The notes: generated by a model not told the origin, from the letters alone. DNA of 64,000 nucleotides from Karstenula rhodostoma CBS 690.94 (GCA_010093485.1 MU001496.1:1183666-1247665); one strand, 5' to 3'; shown: positions 11,940 through 23,463, numbered from the stretch's first letter. Made by a program: numbers and translations.

Positions 11940-12935
11940 TTACTCTTCCAGTAGTTTCAGGGTGGCCATCTCCCTTTCGACGGCGATTTCCATACCTGCT
12001 CCCGCTGCGGCCTTCATCCCGTCCGCCATTGAAACCGTGACCTGCTTCATAGGAGTGCATGTATCCCCGCCAGCAAACACACCTTTCACGCTTGTCGAGT
12101 TGCACATCGGGTTTACGATCTTGATATGTCCACCCATAGACGGTTCCACACATTCCACTCCCAGCTGTTCGATCAAGTCCTGTGACCTGTTCACTGTAGC
12201 CGCCTTGTGTGCGATGAATCCTAAGATAAGCGGTTCGCCTTCTTCGAATTCTACGGTCACACCTTCCTCGTGCGTAGGACCGTTGTTGACTAGACGCCTG
12301 ATCTTCCTCCCATCGATACTCGCGCCCCAGGCTTCGCATATCCGCAGTTGTTGCTTGATGGCTGCATCCTCGGGGACGACACCATTCGTCAACACAGTAA
12401 CACGCGAGTCAAAGTTCAGAGCCATATTCGTGAAGTGTGCCGTCTTCGAGCTGCAGTCGAGAACACCAATCGGCGTGCCGCGTTGCTCAAACCCATCGCA
12501 CGCGAGACATTGGTAGATGTGCTGAGGCCAGTTCTCCTTGAACCCCTCGATGTCCGGGAAGACGTCCCGCGAGCCCGTCGCCAAAATCAGTTTCTTGCCT
12601 TGGTGACTCTGCCCCTCGCTATCCGTGACTTCGAAGCCATCGTACTTTTCTTTTCCCAGCAGCTTCTTCACTGCTTGCGTGATGGTGACGTTATCGAACC
12701 ACACGCTGGGATAGCGCGATGTGATTTGCTCGCGGGCTATGCTGCGGAACTCGTAGGGGTTGATGTGGTCGCGGGAGGGCACGCTGTGCATGTGCGCTAT
12801 GCCTTCATTGCGGTAAGATTGGGAGTCGAAGACGATGGCTGTGGTGCGGGTGCGGGCGTAAACTAGGGAGGCGGCGAGGCCGGCGGGTCCGCTGCCTATG
12901 ATGAGGGCGTCTACTATCTGGGGGCGAGGGGGCAT
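11940..12935 (-). CDS. Thioredoxin-reductase-like FAD thiol oxidoreductase
   Basis: A single exon encodes 331 aa. Residues 11-20 carry the FAD dinucleotide motif GSGPAGLAAS. LATGSRDVFPDI matches the ATG motif of this flavoprotein fold. The redox pair is CLAC (QCLACDG), at the place where thioredoxin reductases have CATC. The C-terminus has GGDTCTPMKQV, the second FAD-binding motif. The region where NADPH reductases have GxGxxA reads IGVLDCSSKTAH and lacks the glycines. Known: members of this fold such as GliT oxidise dithiols in fungal toxin pathways and can use oxygen instead of NADPH. Inference: this enzyme may be a thiol oxidase rather than a reductase. No peptide synthetase or other toxin-pathway gene is visible around it. 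Confidence 0.85.
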   Translation of the reverse strand: MPPRPQIVDALIIGSGPAGLAASLVYARTRTTAIVFDSQSYRNEGIAHMHSVPSRDHINPYEFRSIAREQITSRYPSVWFDNVTITQAVKKLLGKEKYDGFEVTDSEGQSHQGKKLILATGSRDVFPDIEGFKENWPQHIYQCLACDGFEQRGTPIGVLDCSSKTAHFTNMALNFDSRVTVLTNGVVPEDAAIKQQLRICEAWGASIDGRKIRRLVNNGPTHEEGVTVEFEEGEPLILGFIAHKAATVNRSQDLIEQLGVECVEPSMGGHIKIVNPMCNSTSVKGVFAGGDTCTPMKQVTVSMADGMKAAAGAGMEIAVEREMATLKLLEE

Positions 12936-13587
12936 GTTGGTGGGATCGGTTGAGTGAACAAACTGCTGATTGTTTCGGGTGTTGACTGCAGTTCAAGCGC
13001 GAAAACGTTGTATGCGCAGTGATGTGTTGCTGACTGCTATTGTGAACGCGAACACTCTTGGTCATATAAATAAGGGCCAGCTCGGGATCTTCGAGTAGAG
13101 AGCCTGTCATCTTGAGTCTTGCCAGGCTCGCGGTGGGTTTAAAATCTCTCCGAAATGTCTCCCGGTCAATAGGAGGACGCTGGTAAGATCAACACAGATT
13201 ATGAGGATTCGAAACATGTTCTCTCACAAGATGTCTGATCAGGCTCGCGATAAGTTTTAATGAAAAGTCCCGCACGGAATATTGGTCGAGGGAAAGCGTG
13301 TTTGTTGTAGTTGGGATGGTGGACACTAGGGAAGTCTCCTTAGCCCGTCGGGCACTTTTAACACCAGGCTCTCGCTCATCTCTTCTCTTTGTCAGACATA
13401 CACTGCAGCTCGAAATTATCCTATCTTCGGGAACATTCATGCACGATTGACGACAAACAGCATGATTTGAGCAGATACTGCCTACCCCATTGAGCGCACT
13501 GCTCATAGCAAATTGTATTCAAGTGTATCAGTATTCCAACTCACGATGATATAGATACAGCATCTACGACCTCACAGCTCCTTTTCT
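12936..13587. other. Spacer between thiol oxidoreductase and AAA ATPase genes
   Basis: About 650 bp. The right part is the 3' end of the AAA ATPase gene and the left part the promoter of the oxidoreductase. No gene seen. Confidence 0.45.
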
Positions 13588-15875
13588 TCAATCACGTACC
13601 CCGAATTCCAGCTGGTCGACCTCGGTACGAATACCCAAAACCACCTTGAAATGTTTCATCTTCAGAGGCTTATCACGTGCGGCCAATACAAGCGCAGTCT
13701 TGATCAAGTTCTTGATCTCTCTCCCATTCATGTTCGTTTTGGCGAGCTCATCAAAGTCGTCGTCGTTCATCTGCACGGCATCCGCTGGCAGTCTGCGGAT
13801 GAAGTTCTTCCAGACTTGCTTCCGTGCTCCCTCATCGAGATCGTGGTATGGGAGGATCAAATCGACACGCGATCTGAAGGCAGGATCGATGGTACTGATT
13901 CGGTTCGTTGTCAAGAACAGCAGACCTTGGTAGTACTCGAGCTGTCGAAGGAAGACTGGATCGTATCGTAAGCAGTTTTCACATGGCATATGATGTTTGT
14001 GAGACTTACTGGACACCAACTCGTTTCGAATCAGGTTGTTGGATGATCGAGACTCCATGAATACATCTGCCTCGTCAATCAAGAGCACAGCGCCCCAAAG
14101 CTGGCAGCATGTGAGGGCTCGTTTGAGACCGGCCTCGAGGTCATCAGGTCGACTGCCAAGCTCTCCCGCGCTCAGCATGTAGAGAGGAACTCTAGATTTC
14201 TCCGCCACTTTTCATGGTCAGGCATGTCATCTTTACGTTGTCATTTATCGACTGATCGCACTCACCTGCTTCGGATGTAAGGGTCTTGCCCACACCAGGA
14301 GGTCCTGCGAGAAGGATAATAGTTCCCTCGCCTGGAAAATTGTAGTTAGCCTTTGATTTTTTGTCCCAAGCTGGGAAGTTCTCACCCTTGTGCTTCACGA
14401 AGTCATCGAAACCAGTGTTGCGGACTTGGTTGTCTGCAAAAGCCATTAGGAGCGTCTTTTGCTCTTCCTTCAAGACCAGGTTGTCATAAGGATGGTCGTT
14501 CCACTCTGGGTCACGAACGTCGTCAACGTTGACCAGGCCTGCGCATCTCGTCAGCACAGTCGAAGAGGAACATGATCCACGGATGTCTTACACCACTCTT
14601 TCCCCTGCAGGTCGAAGCCTTTCACGCGAGGGACAGCCAGCAGACATTCATCATCAGTGAGAGGCTTCAGATTCTCGTTCCGTTGGCTCTTGTCATTGTT
14701 CCCTTCGCTTTCAGCAGGTGTGTCCTTACCACCGTCCTCCATCTCATCGGCATCGTCGCCGTAGAGTTCTTTTTCGTAGAGATCGTCTTCGTCTTGATCC
14801 TCATCGTTGTCCTTCTTCTGTTCGGGAGCTTCCAGGATACTGTCAGCCAATTTGGGAGCGACGGCGCTCTGGCAGAAGTAGTAGGCGTGAGCATCCACGA
14901 CGAATCGACCAGCGATCTGATCAAATGTCAATCAACAACCTCCTCGGGTTTCCAGGCTAAACTTACCGGTTCCACAGAGAAGCCACATCGTCCCGGCACA
15001 AACTTTTTACCGTGAACATTTGTCACATGGAACCCGCGAAGCGACTCAAACCTTCTCCCTCGTTGAAGGAGCTTTTCGCGCAGGCTCACTTGATCCAGGG
15101 CGAACTCGAACGGGTAGTAGTCCAGCTTCTGGATGAGCTTGGTCCCTTCAAAGAATCGTTGCTTAGTGTTCGTGATAGTGAACCCATGTTGGCTTCCGTT
15201 CCAGTCGATCTGGCCCAAAGTGACGATCCAGTACGGTTTCTCGTTGTCGAGGTGATCGCCAGCATAGCCCTCGTCGCCAAAGTTGTACCGTTTTGCAGCT
15301 ACAATCTTGTACAGGCAAGTGTTGCCCCCGACGTTGGACACTGCAAACTCCCCTGGGGCAAGCACGAGCCAGAGCTGATTAAAGGTCAGAAGCGAGGTGC
15401 GCTTCACTTCTGCGAGCGAGGAGATGTGGTTGGTAAGGAGCGGTTCAATCTCCTTATCAAACATGTGTAGCTCTTCGCGGAGATCTTTGTTTCCTTCCCC
15501 TTTGATGGCATCCTGAATGGCCTCCCACCGATGAAGCAGAGGATTGTAAGGCGGGAAGAAGGTATATGGACTGTCGTCCGCATACGGGTTCGGATAGTCA
15601 TGGAAGATCTTGTCAAGGAAAGATTGCAGCGTGGGGCTCTTGATCTCGATCGAAGAGATTGTCCACGTGTAGTCATCATCATCGGTCTTCTGCTTCGAGT
15701 AGCGTCGAACAATGAAGTGAGACTGCCCGAGCTCCTTAATTCGGCGCTCCTCGAGGATAGGGTCCTTGATTTCCGACCATTTGGCTGAGTTTCGAGAGCG
15801 AGATGTGGAGTGGTTGTAAAGGTTTTTTACGGCGCGGATCGATCCGACTGGCAATTCCTCTGCGACTTTCGTCAT
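13588..15875 (-). CDS. AAA+ ATPase with fungal N-terminal domain (DUF7025-type)
   Basis: Six minus-strand exons, 14967-15875, 14592-14916, 14386-14538, 14266-14331, 14010-14207 and 13588-13955, encode 672 aa. All introns are 50-58 bp with GT-AG ends. The N-terminal half (about residues 1-330) has the fungal AAA-associated domain with WLVLAPGEFAV, IDWNGSQHGF and FHVTNVHGKKFVPG. A very acidic linker (about 335-395, many D and E) follows. The ATPase core has Walker A GPPGVGKT (about 473-480), Walker B LLIDEAD (about 525-531), a sensor-1 segment LLFLTTNR, and arginine residues in DPAFRSRVD. Such proteins are common in filamentous ascomycetes and their substrates are mostly unknown. The DUF name is from memory of the family. 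The ATPase itself is certain and looks catalytically intact. Confidence 0.93.
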
Positions 15876-16931
15876 TGTAACGAGGGAGGGTCGCTTTAGT
15901 TAGCGACTTTGTCGTGGCTAGTATGCAATAGAAGCCGGTGCGTTGGGTCGAGTGCCTTTCGAGTTGTCTGTTTGTTGTTCATGTGAACAGCGCAGACTAG
16001 ATGCTATAGAGCCGGCTATCTCAATGATTTATAGACGTCTACAGTCACTGGAACGGAATAGATGCGCCTTAAACCCAATCATTTAGCTACCGTCCAGTCG
16101 GATGGCATATTGTTGCACAAAATCCAGGCAGCCGCCTATCAGATCGCACCTTCCTTTGGGTCGGCCCCAAACAGAGATATCTGCCTAATGGTACGTCCCA
16201 TCACCATACGGGTCTTGGCGGCACAGCCGCGGTTGTTGCCTGATACCTGCGGTCTCGAATCGTGCCCCCACATTTCACCGATCTACGTGGACTTGCTATT
16301 GATTTCACTAGCCGTGCACAGAGTGTTGTAGATATTTGGGCTAGGTAGCGTCTATTGAGATGTGATAACGCGACGCTGAGTTCACTGCTGGGGCGAAGAA
16401 TTGGCAATGGGCTGGGCGTCAAGAGGTCGATATCAAAGACAACAACACGAAACAGGACAATCCCACGTCTCACGGCTGTCTGTGCGAGATGCTGATAAGA
16501 GGGAATCTTATGAGCGGTTCAGAAGGCAGCAGGCCCCAGGGACGAGCCAATCAACGCAGATATTTCGCTTACATAAGTTAAAGTGGGGCAAAACACACGC
16601 TTGATAGCTCGAAGTCGTCATCGCGACAATGATTTATCTACATTAAGCCTGTGTGTGGGTATTGAGATGCATCATACCTCCTTTGGACGCCTGAACTCCA
16701 GGTTACGCGCGCTGAACTGGCAGCGCCTGCTCCATGCCTCGCGTAACGAAGCATCGATTCTAGGCCACCAAACTGCAACCAACTCAACAATTCCTCAGTC
16801 CATTTCGATTGAACGATTCGATGCTGCAACGTCCGAGGCACGCCCTGGATGCGTCGGATCACCGCTTGTCTATTCGGAAGAGACGTGTTCCCAAAAGTCC
16901 TTATTCGATTCCTAGATGACCGTGAGTCAGA
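15876..16931. other. Spacer between AAA ATPase and GT32 genes
   Basis: About 1.06 kb with the AAA ATPase promoter at its left and the GT32 gene's 3' end at its right. Short open frames on both strands show no protein features. Confidence 0.45.
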
Positions 16932-18207
16932 TCACTTTTGTGGCGGCTTGCTTGCAAGAAGTTTGTCTTGCTCTTCTTTGGGAAGTTTGTCCCAGTCCGC
17001 TACATTCTTATCCTGTGAGGACAATTAGCACGTCGCTCGGAAAGAGCATCTTGTCGATTACACTTACCCATTCGGCAATGCACTCTACCTTCCAATTGCA
17101 TTTCTCTACCTCACCGTACATGGGATGGTTGCGACGCGGGTGGAGCGATGGCCAGCCCGACGCATGATAGTGGTGTTTGACCAGCGCCCCCCTGGAATCG
17201 TGATTCCCTGAGTCGGAATGGCCCTGGCCTGCAGCGAAGGCTTCCACGTTCAGGACCAGTATACCATGGACGAGCCTTGACTCCGCCAGGTTATGGAAAG
17301 GATCCCAAGTCACTTCTTTGCCCCCGTTCATCGCAGTCATCTGGGCAAGGACTGCATCTGTGAAAGCCGATGGGCCTGTTCCGCTGATTACCTCGTTGAA
17401 GTCGAGCTCAAGCTGTCCGACGGGCACTCCTTTCGTCTTGGACAGATTGTGAACCCATTCTTGGATGTTCTCGATCAGCCTCATCATGACAGGAAGTCGA
17501 GGCTTAGCCGCAAACGTCCATTGGCAGAACGATTTGCACTTGGAACCTAGAACGGGATGGCCTGCAAAGGCAGGCTCATCAATCTCCACTCCAATGATCA
17601 TGTCGACCTCGAGCTCGGCGTAGCGCTCGGGAATAAAACGGTGGACTGGCCGCAAGCATTCCACATCGATATCTGCGTACACTCCGCCCTCGGCATACAT
17701 GATCAAATAACGCAAAAGGTCCGCTCGTATGATCGTAATATTGAGCGCTCGGTAGAGATCGACGATGTCTGGTCGGTTGAAGCCATGGACGCCATAGTGC
17801 TCTTCGACGTATTCGAGAGCATTGTCATCTGTCAGAACCTCATATCGATAGTTCGGGTTCTTTGCCGGCCATGTCTTCGCTGTATCCGAATCTCGCTGTT
17901 CGAAGGTGAGCGGTCCTTGTTTCCAGGTCTGCCAGATCTTCTTCGGGATGGTGGTCGTCGATGCTTGCAGGGGCTGCTGGTACTTAAGCTCCCTCCTGTA
18001 CTTGTGTGCCGCTCGGATGGGAGCGGTGAAGAAATGTGTATTGGCGAAGAGGAGGATGATGAATAGAAGAGCAAGGTATGCAGGCAGCACTCTTCGGACT
18101 TGAGTGGTCAGTCTGCTTCTGAAGTGTGAAGCAATCGGCGAGTGGACAGGCATCTTCGTGTCAAGATGGAGCTTCAGCGGTGGAGGTCTGAAGGACCGCG
18201 TTTGCAT
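16932..18207 (-). CDS. GT32 family glycosyltransferase (Och1-like, type II membrane)
   Basis: Exons 17068-18207 and 16932-17012, over a 55-bp intron, encode 406 aa. Without the second exon the frame would read intron sequence after ECIAEW; the splice restores DKNVADWDKLPKEEQ and a natural end at PPQK. One membrane segment (about residues 40-60) after a basic cytosolic tail marks a Golgi type II protein. GT32 signs are IPKKIWQTWKQ, LRYLIMYAEGG and the DxD motif in VYADIDVECLRP, which binds the nucleotide sugar with a metal. Och1/Hoc1-type enzymes transfer mannose from GDP-mannose; donor specificity here is inferred. A second Met at residue 19 could be the true start. It is transcribed divergently from the acyltransferase gene. 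Confidence 0.92.
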
Positions 18208-18997
18208 GCTGGTCTCAATTGGAGGTTGCAGCTGCGCGCCTTTTTGCCAGCTTTGACGCTCAGGGAGCTATGGAGGACTCATCAAGCAGCTCCTTGCTAC
18301 TCGAGGTTTCGTTTCCCTAATCCTTACCCTGCGCGATACGCAGCCAGTAACGAAGAGCCTCGGCCAGGAGGCGGCATGACGTTAACTGAAAGGACCTCGA
18401 AGGAGCGATAGACACTCGGTACGTACGTGAAAGGCAGGTCAATATCTCGTCCGACAGGGGAAAACATTGAACACTGCATGCCCATACTACCGGCTCGCAG
18501 GCCTCACCGGCACAATACGCTGAGTTGGGATAGTGTCCCAGCCAAGCTAAAGCTTACACAGGTAGACGACTCCGCAGTTGCAGACGCCACCAAAACGTTT
18601 TCGGAACGCGACAACGTGATGCTGCCAGGACCTGGCCTGATGATCCACTCACATGCTTGGAGGAACTATGCGTCCGTGCCCTGCATGTGAAGGTCCGAGC
18701 AAATTGCTCGCCGATCCTGACCCCAGCAAACTTTATCCCCGCATCTGCAGTAAATCAGCCCATGGCTTAACCAATCATCATCATTCGGCCTTCAACGTCC
18801 CGGTATTAGGCCTGGTCAGTATGAAGTCCATGCTTCTGGCACGCAGGCAAAACCGTGCATTGAATTGTGGAGGCTTTTGGGGGGATGGCCAATTCCTTCG
18901 CAGGTCCCCGCAGTGAAAGTCATAGTGTTCTCTTCACATCGTGGTATCTCACACCATCACTGCAAAGTCTCGGTCACCTCAACGAAGCCCATACACA
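18208..18997. promoter_or_regulatory. Divergent promoter region between GT32 and acyltransferase genes
   Basis: A 790-bp interval between opposite start codons, so shared regulation of the two genes is possible. No recognisable site was found. Confidence 0.45.
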
Positions 18998-20479
18998 ATG
19001 CCGGCGAAGTACGAAGGCTTCCTAGACCAGGAACGAATGCAGGAAGTCAGTTCCCATTCTGCGACTTGGAAATCCGTACGACCAGGAAGATGGAGTCTCG
19101 ACGTTGTTCGACCTCAGTTCTTCGCTATGCGTCCTGGCAGTCCAAAAAAACGATTGCGGCCGACAGCATGGCTTGATGGCCTTCGAGGCTTTGCAGCTTT
19201 ACTCGTCTACATCCATCACAACCAGCTTTGGGCTCACGACTCAAAAGGAAATCTCATCTACGAAAACGCATTCGGCTATGAAGGCAGACATTATTTCGCT
19301 GCTTTGCCTTTTGTTCGACACTTTTTCTCGGGCGGCCACTTTGCGGTCTCCATCTTCTTCGTTATCTCGGGATACGTGCTTTCCGTAAAATCACTCAGTT
19401 TGATCCACAAGGGCCAACATCAAAACGTAACGGACAGTGTCGGCTCAGCACTCTTTCGGCGCTGGATTCGACTCTACATTCCGGTTATCGCGGTCAGTCT
19501 GTTGTGCATGGTATTGCGACACTACCCCGGGATTCACCCCGCATACGGTGAAAAGAAAGAAACCTTCCGTGAGGACCTCTGGAACTACTACACAACCTTC
19601 AAGAACTACAGCTTTGTATTCCTGACTGGCAACATGTATGAATTTCCTCTACTATACCACCCTCACTCATGGTCGATCCCCATCGAGTTCAAAGGATCAA
19701 TCGTTGTCTATACCGCCCTCTTGGCCCTTTCCAAGTGTACCAGGAACGCGCGACTATGGCTTGAGGCAGGACTCATCTTCTATTTCCTGTACATCGTGGA
19801 TGGATGGTACGGCGCCCTGTTCATGGCTGGAATGATGTTGTGCGACCTGGAGCTGCTCGCGGTCAACGACAAACTGCCGCGCATTTTCTCCAAGCTTGAG
19901 GACTTCAAGGAATTGATATTCTTCCACCTCTTCATCACTGCGATGTATCTTGGAGGCGTGCCATCTTGCGATGGGGATGACTTTACAGGCAGGTTGAAGA
20001 ACTCGCCAGGTTGGAAGTGGTTGTCACATCTCAAGCCTCAAGCTGTCTTCGACGGGAAATGGTTCTACCTTTTTTGGGCGGCTTTATTCACGGTCGCATC
20101 AGTCCCACGGTTGCCTTGGCTGAAGCAGTTCTTCGAAACCCGCTTTTGCCAATACCTTGGCCGTGTTTCTTTCGCGCTGTACCTCGTACACGGCCCGGTT
20201 ATATTCTTCATAGCTGACCGTATCTACGCTGCGGTCGGCCTCACGAGAGATGATCACGAGCTCCGCATTCCAGACTGGATGAACAAATTCCCCATTTCGA
20301 CGAGTGGGCCAATGGGAGTCGAATTGGCTTTCTGGGCAGCACAGTTGATTATCTTTCCGATTACACTGTGGGCAGCAGAAGTGGTGACCAAATTGTTTGA
20401 CGAACCGAGCGTTAAATTCGCCAATTGGCTCTACAACAAGTCACTGGCCTCGCCCTTGTCACCAAAGTTTGTAGCTTAA
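18998..20479 (+). CDS. Acyltransferase-3 family integral membrane O-acyltransferase
   Basis: A single exon encodes 493 aa from the ATG at 18998; the frame is open further upstream, but from a GTG only. The family signature is clear: WLDGLRGFAALLVYIHH near residue 57, a catalytic-type His pair in that segment, then HFAVSIFFVISGYVLS, RRWIRLYIPV, HSWSIPIEFKGSIVVY and YLGRVSFALYLVHGPV. Around ten hydrophobic segments are visible. Members move acetyl or other acyl groups from a cytosolic donor onto sugars, lipids or peptidic acceptors at a membrane. Sitting between two glycosyltransferase genes, it is most easily read as decorating a glycan or glycolipid, which is an inference. Confidence 0.94.
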   Translation: MPAKYEGFLDQERMQEVSSHSATWKSVRPGRWSLDVVRPQFFAMRPGSPKKRLRPTAWLDGLRGFAALLVYIHHNQLWAHDSKGNLIYENAFGYEGRHYFAALPFVRHFFSGGHFAVSIFFVISGYVLSVKSLSLIHKGQHQNVTDSVGSALFRRWIRLYIPVIAVSLLCMVLRHYPGIHPAYGEKKETFREDLWNYYTTFKNYSFVFLTGNMYEFPLLYHPHSWSIPIEFKGSIVVYTALLALSKCTRNARLWLEAGLIFYFLYIVDGWYGALFMAGMMLCDLELLAVNDKLPRIFSKLEDFKELIFFHLFITAMYLGGVPSCDGDDFTGRLKNSPGWKWLSHLKPQAVFDGKWFYLFWAALFTVASVPRLPWLKQFFETRFCQYLGRVSFALYLVHGPVIFFIADRIYAAVGLTRDDHELRIPDWMNKFPISTSGPMGVELAFWAAQLIIFPITLWAAEVVTKLFDEPSVKFANWLYNKSLASPLSPKFVA

Positions 20480-21340
20480 TATCAGCGACGTGAATAGTTT
20501 AGAAAAATGGAATCAGTTCGAACTGCCAAACCCATGTTCCCCCGATATCGCTATTTTCTGTGCATACGCACAGTAACCTCCCTGGCTCGGAGGCCTGGTG
20601 TGGGGCTCAGACGGGAGGATTGTAGGGTCAGCAGATACGTCTTTGTCTATGCACTATGCAAGCTGGATCTTGCAGATCTGGGAGATTACGCCTACAAAGA
20701 CCTCGCGCTAGGATTCCGAGGGGAGAGATTGTACGAGTGTGCTCGTGTGTCGTGTGTCGTGTGCCGTTATTTCACATGTACCTCGGACTAGAATCTGAGC
20801 TGGACGCCGCAATCTTCCAGCCTCAAAAACAGCTGAATCCTTGCTCCCAACCAGGATGAGAATTATTGGCTATCCATAAACGGTGCTGCGTCCGGCGCTA
20901 AATCCCCATACATACCCCAGAAGGCGACCCGTTAGCGGGGTAAGTTCCCGGGCCCCTGCGCTACGCCGCCGATCCGCATCGATGTGAATGGTGGCAGAGT
21001 ACTGACTTCCCGAAGTGCGGCATGCTCATCGGGCATCTGAGAATCGTGCAGATCTGAAGCATGTACTGTGCACCAACTGCGATACCGCGGCATCTCCCAG
21101 GATCCTTGTCTCGCATGCCAACTCATGACGCTCAACTCGACCCTTGTATGCTCAACCATTTTCATCACAGTGCATCTCATCAGATGTCGTAATAGCGGTG
21201 GCCAGTCACTGATCCCTTCCGGCTTATTGAGGCCATCTTATCTGTCGCTCGGAAAGTGACCTGGACGAGATAGGAAAGGCCCCAGCCTTGGGGTTCAAGC
21301 TCCTTGTTTAGCAGCGAGACCGTCCAGCATCTTCACAACT
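20480..21340. other. Spacer between acyltransferase and GT8 genes
   Basis: About 860 bp containing the acyltransferase 3' end and GT8 promoter. A short GTGTC-type simple repeat lies near 20737-20766. No gene seen. Confidence 0.45.
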
Positions 21341-22660
21341 ATGCGACGCTGGCGCAGTGTCGCGACAGCGACACTCATCCTCATAACAGTCATCTATTTG
21401 ATCACACTGAATCAAGCAGCCATATCAGACAACTACTCTTTTGGCAAACCTTTTACAGAGTGGGATCAAGATGGGTTCGGAAACAGTAAGGCGCAGGAAA
21501 GGCCAGCGGAATCGAATGACTCTGAAGCCGTGAAAGCGTCATCGGATTTAGGGCCACATCCACCAGAATCACTCCCGAATGAAGCAACACCGCAGGAAGC
21601 GAACAAAGACCTGTTGAACATTCATGTAAACCATGAGCCCGACCTAGCATTACCGGATAGTTCACAGCTACCTCCACCAACCGAGCCTGTGCAAGTAGGC
21701 TTCCAAGCTGAGTTCGGCTTCCAGAAAGACCTAGAGCTAGATCTACCTGTGGACGCCTTGAGAAAATTCAGCAACAACAGACCACACAACTACGATCCTA
21801 CCGGACCCAAGACCAACGTGTATGCCACATTCATGGCAACCAACAATCCCTCGATAAAAGATCCGTACTATATGGCCATTCACTCGTTGATCTATCGCCT
21901 TCTCTGGTCTCCCAAATCTCGAAGTGAAAAGTACGCCTTCGTTGTCTACGTCGCAAACTACGTTACACCGGAACAGCGGGAGCTTCTCGCGGGAGCCGGT
22001 GCCGTCGTTCGAGAGCTCGAAATGCTCGAATGGGACCCTCAAGTCGAGGGCATCCAAAGCCGCTGGAAGAACCTATTCGCCAAACTCAACATGTGGAAAG
22101 AGACGGAATTCTCGCGGATATTTTCCCTGGACGCAGATGCATTCCCGGTTACGAACATTGATGCCATATTCGAAACCGCCACCGAACAGAACTGTATCGA
22201 AGCGAAGCTTGCTCCCGAAGACTATCTGCTCGACGGTACATCCACTTGCGAGCCTTACGTCTTCGCAGGCATCCCTCAAGATCCTTTCAACCCAATCGCC
22301 AAAAACATCAACGGAGGAGCCCTTGTTTTCTCCCCCTCAACACGCATGCATCAGCGCTTTCTGCAGAACTATCTCAAGTTTGACAAGTACGATGTTAAGC
22401 TGGTTGAGCAGGCTTTCTTGAACTGGCAATTCGATATCAACGGCGCATTTCCCGCTCAACAATTGGAGAGGCAGTGGAATGCCGCGTTTCCGAATGACGA
22501 GGACGAAGGAAAAGTCAAAGTGGTGCATGAAAAGATCTGGAATGAAGAACGGGAGTGGTTGAAGAAGGAGTGGGTGGATGAATGGGTGGCAATGACGCAG
22601 TTCTACATGAGCGAGGCCTTTGTCAACGCTAGATTCCTGGATGGACTGGCTCAGGGTTAG
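21341..22660 (+). CDS. GT8-like (glycogenin-type) glycosyltransferase, type II membrane
   Basis: A single exon encodes 439 aa. A membrane segment (about residues 7-24) follows a short basic tail, and a Pro/Glu-rich stem runs to about residue 140. The catalytic part has NVYATFMATN, the segment SEKYAFVVYVANYVTPEQ, RWKNLFAKLNMW, and SLDADAFPVTNID with the metal-binding DxD. NINGGALVFSPS is typical of GT8 enzymes. Glycogenin-like GT8 proteins use UDP-sugars; a stem and signal anchor argue for a Golgi enzyme rather than glycogenin. It is co-oriented with the acyltransferase gene and probably belongs to the same glycan process. Confidence 0.9.
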   Translation: MRRWRSVATATLILITVIYLITLNQAAISDNYSFGKPFTEWDQDGFGNSKAQERPAESNDSEAVKASSDLGPHPPESLPNEATPQEANKDLLNIHVNHEPDLALPDSSQLPPPTEPVQVGFQAEFGFQKDLELDLPVDALRKFSNNRPHNYDPTGPKTNVYATFMATNNPSIKDPYYMAIHSLIYRLLWSPKSRSEKYAFVVYVANYVTPEQRELLAGAGAVVRELEMLEWDPQVEGIQSRWKNLFAKLNMWKETEFSRIFSLDADAFPVTNIDAIFETATEQNCIEAKLAPEDYLLDGTSTCEPYVFAGIPQDPFNPIAKNINGGALVFSPSTRMHQRFLQNYLKFDKYDVKLVEQAFLNWQFDINGAFPAQQLERQWNAAFPNDEDEGKVKVVHEKIWNEEREWLKKEWVDEWVAMTQFYMSEAFVNARFLDGLAQG

Positions 22661-23463
22661 TGAGGTCGTAAGTAATGCAGGTTGCTTTTTCCTTGCCCGG
22701 CCAATGATACCCTTAATATACATAAAAATCGACCATGTTATGTATGCATTCGAGCCCGTTGCCTATGCCGTATTGACGCCATGCACATGGTGAAATCTTC
22801 TCTCCTGCTCAACCCTTACTTGGCTGGTCCTCGCATCGATAAACAAATATTCAGTAATAATTGGCTCTGAGTATATACGTAATGAATTACCCCTTTGAAG
22901 CTTATATTGCATATAGTGACTATGAGGGCGGGTAAGTCAATGAAGCAGAGATGAATATGAATCGCGTCACAATCTTGGTGTGGAGCAGAATCGTACGATA
23001 AAAACTTATGAGGGAAACCCAGAGCTACCTGACCAATCTGTAATATAAAACTTTAGAGACTTCATGCACCTCCTGCCTCACGCAGTGTATTGCGAGGCCA
23101 AGCACTAACTCGTCACTTACGCTTGGGCTTCGTGACGAAGAGCCGAACTAACAAGCTCAAGTGTTTATAAGAGAAACTTCATAGCTAGCTAGAGTAATCT
23201 AACAGAGTGAATAGCGCAAGGAATCAGTTCATGTTTTGCTACAACAGAAGAACGTCGCGTGGTGAACTACATAACTTTGCTAAATGAAACAGGAAACATT
23301 GAACGCAAACCAGATGTGCCCATCCTGACATATCTCAACCGTTCTTTTTCTCTGCGCCTGGAGATAACGCCAGAGGAAGCTCTACACGTACATCCGGACA
23401 TGATAGATTGTCTCCAAAGCTCTCAACATCTGCAACTCCAGCAACATAGTCCGCATTAGCTTT
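22661..23463. other. Convergent spacer, no gene seen
   Basis: About 800 bp, somewhat AT-rich, between the 3' ends of the GT8 gene and the secreted 8-Cys protein gene. Confidence 0.45.

Noticed and set aside
21285..21330. GGTTCAAGCTCC considered as a tRNA B-box
   Set aside because: No matching A-box or cloverleaf could be formed upstream.
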